Source: Rhodopseudomonas rhenobacensis
Lineage (GTDB): Bacteria; Pseudomonadota; Alphaproteobacteria; Rhizobiales; Xanthobacteraceae
Assembly (NCBI RefSeq): GCF_014203125.1
Contig: NZ_JACHIH010000001.1
Coordinates: 331,541-395,540 of the forward strand
Length of the DNA stretch: 64,000 nucleotides
Direction: 5' to 3'
Position numbers and translations under genes: made by a program. Shown piece after piece: positions 16,409 through 25,582 of this stretch. The notes beneath the pieces are model-generated. The model made no database searches. It had not been told where the DNA came from and saw only the letters and a program-made list of their open reading frames with translations. Position 1 is the stretch's first letter. Each line of letters opens with the position of its first letter.

Positions 16409-17380
16409 ATGATGTTCGCACGCATCCTGCTGGCCGGGCTGCTGCTCAGCGCCAGCGCGGCGGCGCACGCCGCCGATACCATCCGCCTTGCGGTGCAGAA
16501 GACCGGCACGGTGTCCTGGGAGCTGAAAGTAATCCGCGACCGCGGCCTCGATCGCGACGCCGGGCTCGATCTTGAAGTCACTGAACTGGCGAGCCCGGAG
16601 GCCGGCAAGATTGCGCTGCGCGGCGGCTCCGCCGACGTCATCGTCACCGACTGGCTGTGGGTGTCGCGCGAGCGCGGGCTCGGCGCCAGGCTGTTGTTCT
16701 ATCCCTATTCCAGCGCGGTCGGCGCGGTGATGGTGCCTTCGGCCTCGCCGATCACCACGCTCGCCGACCTCAAGGGCCGCAAGCTCGCGGTGGCCGGGGG
16801 GCCGATCGACAAGAGCTGGCTGCTGCTGCAGGCCGCGGCGAAACAGGACGGCATCGATCTGCGCTCGCAGGCCAGCATCGCCTACGGGGCGCCGCCGCTG
16901 CTGGCGCAAAAGACGCTCAGCGGCGAAATGGACGCCACGCTGAACTACTGGAATTTCTGCGCAGCACTCGAAGCCAAGGGCTTCCGCCGCCTGGTCGGGA
17001 TCGAAGAGCTGCTGCCGCGGCTCGGCGCCAAGGGCCGGGTGGCGATGATCGGCTATGTGTTCGACGAGGGCTTCGCCGCGGCGCATGGCGACGCCGTCGC
17101 CCGCTTCATCGCGATGAGCCGCGCCGCCAAGGAGATTCTGGCCAGCTCCGACCAAGCCTGGGACGCCATCGCCCCGCTCACCGGCGCGCCGGACGCGGCG
17201 ACGCTGCGCGCCTATCGCGATCGCTACCGCGAGGGCATCCCGCGCCGGCCGATCGCCGATGAGGAGGCCGACGCCCGGGCGCTGTATCGGGTGCTGGCCG
17301 CCACCGGCGGCGCCGAGATCGTGGGACCTGCCGCCGAACTCGACCCCGGCACCTATTATCGCGGCCTGCCCGGCGGCTGA
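16409..17380 (+). CDS. NitT/TauT-type ABC transporter substrate-binding protein
   Basis: 323-residue periplasmic binding protein of the SsuA/TauA/nitrate kind with signal peptide (cut near AHAAD). Typical pieces are the N-terminal IRLAVQKTGTVSWEL, ADVIVTDWLWVSRE and the hinge stretch LADLKGRKLAVAGGP. It starts after GGGAGG. It is the first of a three-gene importer operon (binding protein, permease, ATPase). Families of this type import sulfonates, nitrate, pyrimidine precursors or aromatic acids. The ligand here is not readable from sequence, but its place beside the xox locus makes it a candidate for a linked nutrient. Confidence 0.85.
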   Translation: MMFARILLAGLLLSASAAAHAADTIRLAVQKTGTVSWELKVIRDRGLDRDAGLDLEVTELASPEAGKIALRGGSADVIVTDWLWVSRERGLGARLLFYPYSSAVGAVMVPSASPITTLADLKGRKLAVAGGPIDKSWLLLQAAAKQDGIDLRSQASIAYGAPPLLAQKTLSGEMDATLNYWNFCAALEAKGFRRLVGIEELLPRLGAKGRVAMIGYVFDEGFAAAHGDAVARFIAMSRAAKEILASSDQAWDAIAPLTGAPDAATLRAYRDRYREGIPRRPIADEEADARALYRVLAATGGAEIVGPAAELDPGTYYRGLPGG

Positions 17381-17392
17381 GGGGACGCCGCC

Positions 17393-18127
17393 ATGCTGAG
17401 GCTTTGGTCGTTCGCCACGTTCCTCGCCAGCTGGTGGGTCGGCTCGCTGTTGGCCGGTGAGACGCTGCTGCCGTCGCCGCTCACCGTGCTCACCGCGATC
17501 GTCGCGGAAGCCCGCAGCGGTGCGCTGCTCTTCAATCTCGGGGTGACGCTGTTGCGGGTGGCGCTGGCCTTCGCGCTGGCGATGTCGCTCGGCACCGCGC
17601 TCGGCTATCTGATGGGCCGCGTCCGCGCCGCCGACCGCTTCGGCGATCCCTGGCTGATCCTGCTGCTGAACCTGCCGGCGCTGGTGGTGATCGTGCTGGC
17701 CTATATCTGGGCCGGGCTGACCGAGACCGCAGCGATCGCGGCGATCGCGATCAACAAGCTGCCCAACGCCGTGGTGACGATCCGCGAGGGCACCCGCGCG
17801 CTCGATCCCGCGCTCGACGAGATGGCGCGGGTCTATGCGATGCCGCGCTGGCGCGCGTTCCGCCATGTGGTGCTGCCGCAGTTAGCACCTTTCATCGCCG
17901 CGGCGGCGCGCTCCGGGCTGTCGCTGGTGTGGAAGATCGTGCTGGTCGCCGAACTGTTGGGCCGGCCGAACGGCGTCGGCTTCGAGATCGGCACTGCGTT
18001 CCAATTGTTCGATATCGCCCGGATCCTCGCCTATGCGCTGAGCTTCGCCGCCTTGGTGCAAGCGATCGAGACGCTGCTGGTGCAGCCGTTCGAACGGCGC
18101 GCGTCGCGCTGGCGGCGCCATGCTTGA
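17393..18127 (+). CDS. ABC transporter permease, NitT/TauT type
   Basis: 244-residue inner-membrane protein with about six hydrophobic segments and the binding-protein-dependent permease (EAA) loop, EMARVYAMPRWRAFRHVVLPQL near residues 143-164, which contacts the ATPase. It begins 12 bases after the binding-protein stop and overlaps the ATPase gene by 8 bases, so the three are one operon. Confidence 0.87.
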   Translation: MLRLWSFATFLASWWVGSLLAGETLLPSPLTVLTAIVAEARSGALLFNLGVTLLRVALAFALAMSLGTALGYLMGRVRAADRFGDPWLILLLNLPALVVIVLAYIWAGLTETAAIAAIAINKLPNAVVTIREGTRALDPALDEMARVYAMPRWRAFRHVVLPQLAPFIAAAARSGLSLVWKIVLVAELLGRPNGVGFEIGTAFQLFDIARILAYALSFAALVQAIETLLVQPFERRASRWRRHA

Positions 18128-18875
18128 GGTTGCCATCGCGGGCAAACAACTGACCAATGCCGCCGGCGAACGCTTCGACGTGCTGGGCGCGCTGACGTTT
18201 CGGCTCAGCGCCGGCGAGGTCGGCGCGGTGGTCGGACCGAGCGGCTGCGGCAAGACCACGCTGCTGCGGATCATTGCCGGGCTCGACCGCGACGTTCAAG
18301 GCCGCGTCGCGCTGCCGCCCGCCGCGCGGATCGGCATGGTGTTTCAGGAGCCGCGGCTGCTGCCGTGGCGCTCGGTCGAAGACAACATCCGGCTGCTCGC
18401 ACCTGACGCCGACGAGGCCACGCTGGCGAAACTATTCGTCACGCTCGAACTCAGCGCACACCGTCATCACTTCCCGGGCGAATTGTCGCTCGGCCTGGCG
18501 CGGCGGGTGGCGCTGGCCCGCGCCTTCGCGATCAAGCCTGACGTACTGATCCTCGACGAGCCCTTGGTGTCGCTCGATGCCGCGCTCGCGGCGCGGCTGC
18601 GCGACGAGATCGCCACCCTGGTCGATAGCCGGCCGGTGACGACGCTCTTGGTCACCCACAGCATCGACGACGCAGCAAAGCTCGCCGACCGCATCGTGCT
18701 GTTGTCGGAGCGCCCGGCGCGAATTCTCGCCGAAGTTCCGATCAGCGTCCCGCGCGCGGCACGCAGCGCAACCGACATCGCCGCGATCAGTGCAGAGATC
18801 GCGCGGCTCGGCGGCGGCATTGGCCCGCCGGCAGATTTTGCTGCGCCGTCGCGATTGACGGCGCCGCGGCGCTGA
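18120..18875 (+). CDS. ABC transporter ATPase, NitT/TauT type
   Basis: 251-residue ATPase of the importer begun at 16409. Walker A GPSGCGKTT near residue 39, Q-loop VFQEPRLLPW, Walker B VLILDEPL and the switch His in VTHSIDD are present. The signature motif is degenerate: LSLGLARR instead of LSGGQ(K/R)R. That variant is seen in some rhizobial transporters as I recall, and activity is not excluded. The open frame overlaps the permease gene by 8 bases. Confidence 0.87.
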   Translation: MLEVAIAGKQLTNAAGERFDVLGALTFRLSAGEVGAVVGPSGCGKTTLLRIIAGLDRDVQGRVALPPAARIGMVFQEPRLLPWRSVEDNIRLLAPDADEATLAKLFVTLELSAHRHHFPGELSLGLARRVALARAFAIKPDVLILDEPLVSLDAALAARLRDEIATLVDSRPVTTLLVTHSIDDAAKLADRIVLLSERPARILAEVPISVPRAARSATDIAAISAEIARLGGGIGPPADFAAPSRLTAPRR

Positions 18876-18917
18876 CGTGTAGTCGGCGGCAACAGCAACG
18901 ACCTTGGGGAGGATTTC

Positions 18918-19280
18918 ATGCCGCGCCTTGCAACCATCGCCGTTCTCGCCGCCGCGGCTGTGCTGTCGGGTTCGCTGGCAGCGTCTGCGCAAAGCAAGGG
19001 CAAAGGCATCCGGCTGTGGAATCTGACCGCCGAGACCATCTCCAGCTTCCAGCTGTCGCCCGCCGGCAAGGACGCGTTCGGCGCCAACCAGACGCTGAAC
19101 GACAAGGACAAAGAGGTCGATCACGACGAGCGGCTGAAGATCACCGACGTGCAGCCCGGGCATTACGACGCCAGGGTCGGCTATCCCGACGGCCGGCAAT
19201 GCCTGGTGCACGGCATCGAGATCCGGCCCGACGCGGTGTTTTCGATCGCCGACAAGGATCTGGTTCAGTGCAACAAATAG
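18918..19280 (+). CDS. Small exported protein of unknown function
   Basis: 120-residue protein with signal peptide (cut near ASAQS) and a short beta-rich domain (GIRLWNLTAETISSFQLSPA, then DARVGYPDGRQCLVHGIEI). Two cysteines (QCLVHG and the C-terminal QCNK) could pair. The start ATG follows GGGGAGGATTTC. It lies 42 bases after the ABC ATPase gene on the same strand and could be co-transcribed. No family recognised. Confidence 0.75.
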   Translation: MPRLATIAVLAAAAVLSGSLAASAQSKGKGIRLWNLTAETISSFQLSPAGKDAFGANQTLNDKDKEVDHDERLKITDVQPGHYDARVGYPDGRQCLVHGIEIRPDAVFSIADKDLVQCNK

Positions 19281-19319
19281 CCGCGCGTCGACGCGACTAA
19301 CTGCCCAACAATAAGAAAT

Positions 19320-19443
19320 GTGCCCCGGACGCAGCGCACCGCGGAGCGGTGCGCTGCAGAGCCGGGGCCGTTACGGAACGCAGCATCTGAAACGGTCCCG
19401 GCTCGCGGCGCAGCGCAGAGCGCTGCACCGCGTCCGGGACACG
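19320..19443. repeat. Dispersed repeat, CCCCGGACGC..CGTCCGGGACACG family
   Basis: Starts GTGCCCCGGACGCAGCGCACC and ends CACCGCGTCCGGGACACG; contains CCGTTACGG. Same family as 4951-5086 (inverse orientation) and 47641-47776. It fills the gap between two converging small genes. Confidence 0.85.
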
Positions 19444-19470
19444 CGGTGATGGGGCTTTGAATTCAGGCGC

Positions 19471-19674
19471 TCACGCCCGGCTGTGCGGAAGTTCGCAACG
19501 CCAGCGCACCGCGGTCCATTTCGGATGCTCGCCGACCCATTGGGCGATGTAGGGCGGCGCGCCCATCACGCATTGCTGCAGCGACACGCTTTCGGAATAC
19601 GCCAGCCGGGTCTCTTCGCAGGTCGCCGGCGACAGCACCGCGCAGACCGTAATGATCAGGTCAATCGCATTCAT
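19471..19674 (-). CDS. Small cysteine-containing protein, unknown function
   Basis: 67-residue protein starting MNAIDLIITVCAVL, followed by cysteines in ATCEE, QQCVMG and WRCELP. The hydrophobic N-terminus may be a short signal or anchor. A GAGGATCTGGC ribosome site precedes the ATG. Proteins of this shape are common in Bradyrhizobium relatives as I recall, without known function. Confidence 0.65.
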   Translation of the reverse strand: MNAIDLIITVCAVLSPATCEETRLAYSESVSLQQCVMGAPPYIAQWVGEHPKWTAVRWRCELPHSRA

Positions 19675-19734
19675 GCCAGATCCTCATGCGTTGCAGCAAT
19701 GATAGCACAGAAACGGTATTTTGATCCGCGAGTT

Positions 19735-19845
19735 TCAAAGAAAACCGAACAGATGCTCGGTATCGATGCCCTCGGCCTGAGCCGGCCACGACCAGGCGAC
19801 CGCCAGCAATAGCGTCGCGGACAGGGTCCTGATACGAAGGGACAT
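19735..19845 (-). pseudogene. 5' stub of an exported-protein gene
   Basis: A 36-codon open frame with a GGAG site and a textbook signal peptide (MSLRIRTLSATLLLAVAWSWPAQA), then EGIDTEHLFGFL and a stop. The mature start GIDTEHLFGF resembles, from memory, the N-terminus of larger exported or envelope proteins in Bradyrhizobium relatives. No continuation was found in any frame before the next gene, so the rest of the gene seems deleted. It could alternatively be a real small secreted peptide. Confidence 0.45.
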
Positions 19846-20040
19846 CGACGCTCCGGGCTCGAACGGTAAAATCATTCTCACCGGCCGCGGCGGCAAATTC
19901 AAGCTGAGGCCGTCCCGCAGTGCGGTGCGCGCGGTGCTCGCCGGGCTGGCGTAACCCGCCGTAGCGGTTGATTTTTTCGGGAAACAGGCGGATAGACCCG
20001 CGCGGCGGGCAGGGATGGCTCGCACCTCCCGGGTGATCTC

Positions 20041-20469
20041 ATGAAAATCCTGCGACATCGGATTGAGCTCGAAACCACCGCGCCGATCCAGATCATCGAC
20101 GTCACCGATCAGGTCCGCGGCTGGGTCACATCGACCGGGATCAAGGACGGCCTCGTCACCGTGAGTTCGCTGCACACCACCGCGCGGATCAACGTCAACG
20201 AGCGCGAGGCGCAGCTCGAGCGCGACATGATCACTTATCTCAAGCGGCTGGTGCCGCGCGACGGCGACTACCTGCACAATCTCGATCCGATCGACGGCCG
20301 CGACAACGCGCATTCGCATCTGTTGGGCCTGTTCATGAATTCGTCGGAAACCATTCCGGTCGCCGCCGGCGCGCTGGTGTTGGGCGGCTGGCAGTCGATC
20401 TTCTTCATCGAGCTCGACGGCCCGCGCGAGCGCCGCGGCATCGAACTGCAACTGCTCGGAACGGACTGA
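20041..20469 (+). CDS. YjbQ/UPF0047-family protein (secondary thiamine-phosphate synthase type)
   Basis: 142-residue cytoplasmic protein of the YjbQ family. Family marks are SSLHTTARINVNE, the stretch around LDPIDGRDNAHSHLLG, and the C-terminal GGWQSIFFIELDGPR. His residues in LHTT and NAHSH likely bind a metal. E. coli YjbQ has weak thiamine-phosphate synthase activity; the physiological role is unclear. It lies 3 bases upstream of the RuBisCO-like gene, so the pair is one operon. The start is the ATG at 20041 with a weak ribosome site. Confidence 0.87.
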   Translation: MKILRHRIELETTAPIQIIDVTDQVRGWVTSTGIKDGLVTVSSLHTTARINVNEREAQLERDMITYLKRLVPRDGDYLHNLDPIDGRDNAHSHLLGLFMNSSETIPVAAGALVLGGWQSIFFIELDGPRERRGIELQLLGTD

Positions 20470-20472
20470 CTC

Positions 20473-21774
20473 ATGACGCCGGACGATATCGCGGGCTTCT
20501 ACGCCGAGCGCAGCGCGCTCAACCTCGACGACTACATCGAACTCGATTTCAGCTTCGAATGCGCCGGCGATCCGCGCGAGGCGGCGGCGCATCTGTGCAG
20601 CGAGCAATCCACCGCGCAGTGGCGCCGCGTCGGCGTCGACGAGGATTTTCGGCCGCGCTTCGCCGCCAAGGTGCTGGCGCTGGAGGCCACGCCGCAGCCG
20701 ACCGGATTCAGCATCGCGGTGGAGTGTGCTGCGACCGGCCCGGTGCACGCGGTGCGCGTCACCATCGCGCATCCGCACGGCAATTTCGGCACCAAATTGC
20801 CCAATTTGTTGTCGGCGGTGTGCGGCGAGGGCGTGTTCTTCTCGCCCGGGATTCCGCTGATCCGGCTCGAGGACATCCGTTTTCCGGACTGTTATCTGGC
20901 CGCGTTCCAGGGCCCGCAATTCGGCGTGCAGGGTCTGCGCGAACAGCTGCAGGCGTTCGAGCGGCCGATCTTCTTCGGCGTCATCAAGCCGAATATCGGG
21001 CTGCCGGCTGCACCCTTTGCCGAGCTCGGCTATCAGAGCTGGATAGGCGGGCTCGACATCGCCAAGGACGACGAGATGCTGGCCGACGTCGACTGGTGCC
21101 CGCTGGCCGAGCGCGCCGCGGCACTCGGCGACGCGCGCCGCCGCGCCGAGCGTGAGACCGGCGTGCGAAAAATCTATCTCGCCAACATCACCGACGAGGT
21201 CGACCGGCTCGTTCCGCTGCACGATCTCGCGGTCGAGCACGGCGCCAACGCGCTGCTGGTCAACGCCATGCCGGTCGGGCTCTCGGCGGTGCGGATGTTG
21301 CGCAAGCACGCTTCCGTGCCGCTGATCGCGCATTTTCCGTTCATCGCGGCGTTCAGCCGGCTCGCCGCCTACGGCATCCACTCAAGGGTGTTCACCAAGC
21401 TGCAGCGCTTGGCCGGCTTCGACGTGGTGATCATGCCGGGCTTCGGCCCGCGGATGATGACGCCGGAGCACGAGGTGCTGGACTGCGTGCGCGCTTGCCT
21501 GGAGCCGATGGGGCCGATCAAGCCGTGCCTGCCGGTGCCGGGCGGCAGCGATTCGGCGGCGACGCTGGAAGGCGTCTACCGCAAGGTCGGAAGCATTGAT
21601 TTCGGCTTCGTGCCGGGCCGCGGCGTGTTCGGCCATCCGATGGGCCCGGCGGCCGGCGCCGCCTCGATCCGCCAGGCCTGGGACGCCATCGCCTCAGGCA
21701 TTGCGGTCGCCGACTACGCCACGACGCATCCCGAGCTGGCCGCCGCGCTGCAGGCGTTCGGCGCGAAGAAGTAG
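20473..21774 (+). CDS. RuBisCO-like protein (form IV)
   Basis: 433-residue member of the RuBisCO superfamily. The carbamylation-site lysine survives in [10 protein letters not shown] (Lys198) with its acidic neighbours. The catalytic Lys of IKPN (Lys172) also remains, but the second lysine of the canonical KPK is Asn174. The loop-6 lysine is lost: the region after GFDVVI reads MPGFGPRM. Such changes rule out CO2 fixation and mark a form-IV protein. Members act in methionine-salvage-type chemistry as enolases or isomerases; R. palustris has two. The short gap to the YjbQ-like gene is coding-dense and implies joint expression. The exact subgroup was not assigned. Confidence 0.92.
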   Translation: MTPDDIAGFYAERSALNLDDYIELDFSFECAGDPREAAAHLCSEQSTAQWRRVGVDEDFRPRFAAKVLALEATPQPTGFSIAVECAATGPVHAVRVTIAHPHGNFGTKLPNLLSAVCGEGVFFSPGIPLIRLEDIRFPDCYLAAFQGPQFGVQGLREQLQAFERPIFFGVIKPNIGLPAAPFAELGYQSWIGGLDIAKDDEMLADVDWCPLAERAAALGDARRRAERETGVRKIYLANITDEVDRLVPLHDLAVEHGANALLVNAMPVGLSAVRMLRKHASVPLIAHFPFIAAFSRLAAYGIHSRVFTKLQRLAGFDVVIMPGFGPRMMTPEHEVLDCVRACLEPMGPIKPCLPVPGGSDSAATLEGVYRKVGSIDFGFVPGRGVFGHPMGPAAGAASIRQAWDAIASGIAVADYATTHPELAAALQAFGAKK

Positions 21775-21800
21775 CGCGCGCCGTCGCATAGGGTGCGGCT

Positions 21801-21925
21801 GTCATTCCGGGGCGCGAGGGCGCCAGCCCGAGCGAACCCGGAATCTTGCCGCGGCGTGGGAAGCCGCCCCAGCTTGCGAGATTCCGGGTTTGCTTGCGGC
21901 TAAAGCTGCTCGCGCCCCGGAATGA
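21801..21925. repeat. Dispersed inverted repeat, GTCATTCCGGGGCGCGAG family
   Basis: Copy of the 15651-15774 family, with outer arms GTCATTCCGGGGCGCGAG and CTCGCGCCCCGGAATGAC. Follows the RuBisCO-like gene. Confidence 0.9.
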
Positions 21926-21981
21926 CTCTGTTTGTTGGTTGAAGGCGCGGCAGAACGCGTACTTGCAATTCGTAGCAATTC

Positions 21982-22070
21982 GTAGGGTGGGCAAAGCGAA
22001 GCGTGCCCACCGCAACGCGTCGAATGGGTGTTGGTGGGCACGGCGCAAGTGCGCCTTTGCCCACCCTACA
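21982..22070. repeat. Inverted repeat GTAGGGTGGGCAAAG / CTTTGCCCACCCTAC
   Basis: An 89-base inverted pair with arms GTAGGGTGGGCAAAGCG and GCCTTTGCCCACCCTAC and inner GTGCCCACC/GGTGGGCAC arms. It sits between converging genes with the preceding repeat; nothing else is visible in this 312-base gap. Confidence 0.9.
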
Positions 22071-22086
22071 CATCTCGCGCGCGCCG

Positions 22087-22398
22087 CTACCCGCGCCGGC
22101 GCAGATAGGGCCGCAGGATGCCGGCGACTAGGCCGGCGCCGATCAACAGCCCGACGATCGGGATCCACAGCAGGAAAGCGCCGAGCAGCAGCACCAGGAC
22201 CACCGCGAACACCACCCCGATGGTCAGCACCAGGCCGATCATGCCGAGCGGGCCGATCTTGGTGACGTAGATCCGCTCGCTGAGGCTCTCGTTGAAGAAG
22301 CCGCGGTTGCGCGCCGGATCGTAGGCCGCTCCCGGCGGAATGATCTCCGGCTCGACCCGCGGCTGCTCCGCCTGCGGCTTTGGTGTGGTGTCGCTCAT
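22087..22398 (-). CDS. Small inner-membrane protein, unknown function
   Basis: 103-residue protein with a proline-rich soluble N-terminus (MSDTTPKPQAEQPRVEPEIIPPG), a conserved-looking NRGFFNESLSERIYVTK stretch, and two adjacent membrane segments (about residues 52-74 and 76-93) ending in a basic RPYLRRRG tail. The start follows AAGGA at 8 bases. The frame stays open 20 codons upstream, but that part looks non-coding. No function can be named. Confidence 0.7.
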   Translation of the reverse strand: MSDTTPKPQAEQPRVEPEIIPPGAAYDPARNRGFFNESLSERIYVTKIGPLGMIGLVLTIGVVFAVVLVLLLGAFLLWIPIVGLLIGAGLVAGILRPYLRRRG

Positions 22399-22537
22399 CG
22401 ACGGCGTCCTTGCTGGCCGATCACGCGCAATCGGCGGATCGGCGCAGCATAACCGCAATGACGCCCAAAGTCTGGCATGCGAATCGTCGCGCGCCCAAGT
22501 CCGCGCCGAAGTCGCGCGCCGAAGCCGCGATCCGCGG

Positions 22538-24037
22538 TCAGCTCACCGGATGGATCGCGCGCAGCGCCTCGTCGAGCAGGTGCGGGGTGTGCTGGCCGGT
22601 CGAGCCGCGGCGCGCCCGGTCGAAATAGTCCTGCAGCACCGGCTTGAAAGTCGGATGCGCGGTGTTTTCGATGATCACCTTGGCGCGCTGCCGCGGCGCC
22701 AGGCCGCGCAGATCGGCCAGCCCCTGCTCGGTGACCAGGATCTGCACGTCGTGCTCGGTGTGATCGACATGCGTCGCCATCGGCACGATCGACGACAGCG
22801 TGCCGTTCTTGGCGGTCGACGGCGTCATGAAGATCGACAGATAGGCGTTGCGGGCGAAGTCGCCGGAGCCGCCGATGCCGTTCATGATCCGGCTGCCGCG
22901 GATATGGGTGGAATTGACGTTGCCGTAGATGTCGGCCTCGATCATGCCGTTCATCGAGATCACGCCGAGCCGTCGAATCACCTCCGGATGGTTGGAGATT
23001 TCCTGCGGCCGCAGCACCACGCGGTTCTTGTGCATGGCGGTGTCGCGGTTGAACAGCTCGGCCTTTTCGGCGCTGAACGACAGCGCGGTGGCCGAGGCGA
23101 AGGTCATCTTGCCGGAGCGGATCAGGTCGAGCATGCCGTCCTGCAGCACCTCGGTATAGGCCGTGAGCTGCTCGAACGGGCCGCTCTCCAGCCCGGCCAT
23201 CACCGCATTGGCGACGTTGCCGACGCCGGATTGCAGCGGCAGCAGTTCCGGCGGCAACCGGCCGCGGCGCACCTCGTGGCCGAGGAATTCCAGGATATGG
23301 CCGGCGATCGCCTGCGAGGTGGCGTCCGGCGGCGTGAAGGTGTTGTTGCGGTCCGGCGCGTGGGTCTCCACCACCGCGATCACCTTGTTGGGATCGCAGC
23401 GGAAGGTGGTGTCGCCGATGCGGTCGCCCGGCGTCACGATCGGAATCGGCTGCCGATAGGGCGGCAGCTGGGTGCCGTAGTAGATGTCGTGCATGCCCTG
23501 CAGCGCCGGATTATGCCAGGAATTGACCTCCAGGATGATGCGGTCGGCGCGGTCGAGCCAGGTCTTGTTGTTGCCGACCGAGGTGGTCGGCACCAGGCTG
23601 CCGTCCGGCAGGATCGCGGCGACTTCGACGACGGCGACGTCGAGATGGCCGAGGAAGCCGAACCAGACGAACTGCGCGACATGGCTGAGATGGATGTCGA
23701 TATAGTCCATCGAGCCGGCATTGATGCGTTCGCGGGTCACCGGATCGGACTGGTACGGCAGCCGCAATTCGATGCCGTCGACCTTGGCGAGCGCGCCGTC
23801 GAGTTCGGGCGCCGTCGAGGCGCCGGTCCAGACCCCGATGCGGAACGGCTCGCCGCGGCCATGCGCGGCTTCGATATGACGCGCCAGCGCCAGCGGGATC
23901 TCCTTGGGGTATCCGGAGCCGGTAAAACCGCTCATCCCGACATTTTCGCCGTGCTTCACCAGCGCTGCGGCGTCTTCGGCGGACATGATCTTGGAGCGAA
24001 GCGCGGCAGACATCACCCGGGAATCATGGCTCGGCAT
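22538..24037 (-). CDS. Acetyl-CoA hydrolase/succinate CoA-transferase family enzyme
   Basis: 499-residue class-I CoA transferase of the Ach1/AarC/YgfH type, moving CoA between acetyl-, propionyl- and succinyl- groups. Family stretches: SGFTGSGYPKEIP near the N-terminus, the catalytic-glutamate region YTEVLQDGMLDLI, and the CoA-binding-loop region GIGGSGDFARNAY near residue 390. Length fits succinate CoA-transferases (about 500). It stands alone: 174 bases follow the VWA operon's last gene, and the next gene downstream is separate. In this organism group it would serve acetate or propionate assimilation or polyhydroxyalkanoate-linked metabolism. Confidence 0.88.
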   Translation of the reverse strand: MPSHDSRVMSAALRSKIMSAEDAAALVKHGENVGMSGFTGSGYPKEIPLALARHIEAAHGRGEPFRIGVWTGASTAPELDGALAKVDGIELRLPYQSDPVTRERINAGSMDYIDIHLSHVAQFVWFGFLGHLDVAVVEVAAILPDGSLVPTTSVGNNKTWLDRADRIILEVNSWHNPALQGMHDIYYGTQLPPYRQPIPIVTPGDRIGDTTFRCDPNKVIAVVETHAPDRNNTFTPPDATSQAIAGHILEFLGHEVRRGRLPPELLPLQSGVGNVANAVMAGLESGPFEQLTAYTEVLQDGMLDLIRSGKMTFASATALSFSAEKAELFNRDTAMHKNRVVLRPQEISNHPEVIRRLGVISMNGMIEADIYGNVNSTHIRGSRIMNGIGGSGDFARNAYLSIFMTPSTAKNGTLSSIVPMATHVDHTEHDVQILVTEQGLADLRGLAPRQRAKVIIENTAHPTFKPVLQDYFDRARRGSTGQHTPHLLDEALRAIHPVS

Positions 24038-24211
24038 GGCAAATCCGTTGTTGTGAAGGTTCCATCTACCGTTGGGGTATCAAGCCTCGGCCGACGCAAC
24101 AATCCCACCAAAGGATGGCGTGATGCAGTAATAATGTTGCCAGGGCCGCTCGCACAGATTGCCGACGCCGCCGCAGCCATTCGGCAGCGCGTGCTCATGC
24201 TGGCCCGCGAT

Positions 24212-25582
24212 TTAGCTCAAAGTGAGTTTGCGTCCGAACGGCTGCACCGCCGCCGCATAGGCCTCGGGCACCGCCCAGATCACCGGGAAGCGCGGCCGGA
24301 GATTCGCCGGGCCTTCGAGATCGGTCAGCACCACGGCGATGTCCGGGCGGTGCTTGCCGGCTTCTTCGAGCAGCGGGGTGAAATCGGTGCCGCCGCCGCC
24401 GGTGAAGGCGATGTCGCGCAGGTTGATCTTGCCCGGCTCGAACAGCGTCACGCTGCGCACCTTGTCGTCGCCGATGATCAGGATCGAGCCGGCCTCCTGG
24501 CGGCGGCTGATCGATTCGATCTCGCGGGCGAACCGCTCCATCAGGTCGTCGGCAATCGAGCCGGAGACGTCGACGATCACCGCCAGCCGCGGCACGTTCT
24601 TGGTCGGGCTGAAGCCCGGCTCGAACGGCAACCGGCGATTCGGGCCGGCGCGGCCCTGATTGGCGATGTAGGAACGCGACGGCCGCGACCAGGAGATGTC
24701 CGGCTTGCGCGCCAGCGCCCGCGCCAGCTGGGTGCGCAGCATCTGCTCCCACGGGGTGCGGGTCTTCGCCAGGTCGGCGATCAGCGTGCGCAGCATCGAG
24801 AACGCGCCGTCGCCGGCGTGGCCGCGCAGGATCCGCTCGCTCCATTCCCGCGCCTGCTCGGCCTCGGCCTCCGGCGCGCCCTGCGCCTCTTCGCTCGGCG
24901 CCAGGTCCTGCTGGGTCTGGCCGCCGAGTTCGCGCACCTTGGAGGATTTCGGGCCGTCCTGGCGCGAGCTCGGGCGTTCTTGCGTCCCGTCCGATTTCGG
25001 CGCGCCGTCGCCCTGCGCGCCGCCCTCGGAGGCCTCGCCGCCGGACTGGCTGCGGCTGCCGGGCTTCTGCTGCCGGCCGTTCTGCTGCTGCTCGGGACGA
25101 TCGTCGATCGCGCGATACAGCTTCTCGACGTCCCACTCCAACAGCGCCGCTTCGACGTCGAGCTTCTGCTGCAGCACCCGGCCGAGCAGTTGGTCGAGAT
25201 ACACCGACGACGCCGGCAGCCGCAGCCATGTCAGGTGGCCGAGCGTGGAATTGACGATGGCGTCGGCGCAGATGTTGAACAGCTGCAGGTCGACGTCGCC
25301 GATCTGGCGGCGCAGGTCGAGGAAGCGCTGCGGATGCCGCAACGCGATGTGCAGCACCTCGTGCGCCACCAGCCCGACCTGGTCTTCGAGCGGCATCACC
25401 TCGAACTCGACGCCGTAGAACACGGTGTTGCCGTCGGTCATCACCGCCGGCGCCTCGGTGTCGACCGGCAGGTCGTGATGATTGACCCACAGCGCCAGCC
25501 CGCCGGTGGAGGGCGCGAACTCCACCATGCGCTGGACCGCGCGGGTGCCGCGGTGCTGATACAGCACGCTGAGGTCAGGCAT
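24212..25582 (-). CDS. VWA/DUF2201-like putative metallopeptidase
   Basis: 456-residue protein with two recognisable parts. Residues 1-120 carry a zinc-protease-like HEVLHIALRHPQR motif (HExxH, near residue 74). Residues 335-456 form a von Willebrand A-like domain with a MIDAS start DVSGS and the later TGGGGTDF. Between them is a low-complexity, Gln/Gly/Ser/Glu-rich linker (about 165-245). The combination matches the DUF2201 N-terminal plus VWA-like family. It overlaps the preceding ATPase gene by 8 bases, the standard MoxR-VWA pairing; such systems assemble or activate other protein complexes, with unknown client here. Confidence 0.85.
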   Translation of the reverse strand: MPDLSVLYQHRGTRAVQRMVEFAPSTGGLALWVNHHDLPVDTEAPAVMTDGNTVFYGVEFEVMPLEDQVGLVAHEVLHIALRHPQRFLDLRRQIGDVDLQLFNICADAIVNSTLGHLTWLRLPASSVYLDQLLGRVLQQKLDVEAALLEWDVEKLYRAIDDRPEQQQNGRQQKPGSRSQSGGEASEGGAQGDGAPKSDGTQERPSSRQDGPKSSKVRELGGQTQQDLAPSEEAQGAPEAEAEQAREWSERILRGHAGDGAFSMLRTLIADLAKTRTPWEQMLRTQLARALARKPDISWSRPSRSYIANQGRAGPNRRLPFEPGFSPTKNVPRLAVIVDVSGSIADDLMERFAREIESISRRQEAGSILIIGDDKVRSVTLFEPGKINLRDIAFTGGGGTDFTPLLEEAGKHRPDIAVVLTDLEGPANLRPRFPVIWAVPEAYAAAVQPFGRKLTLS

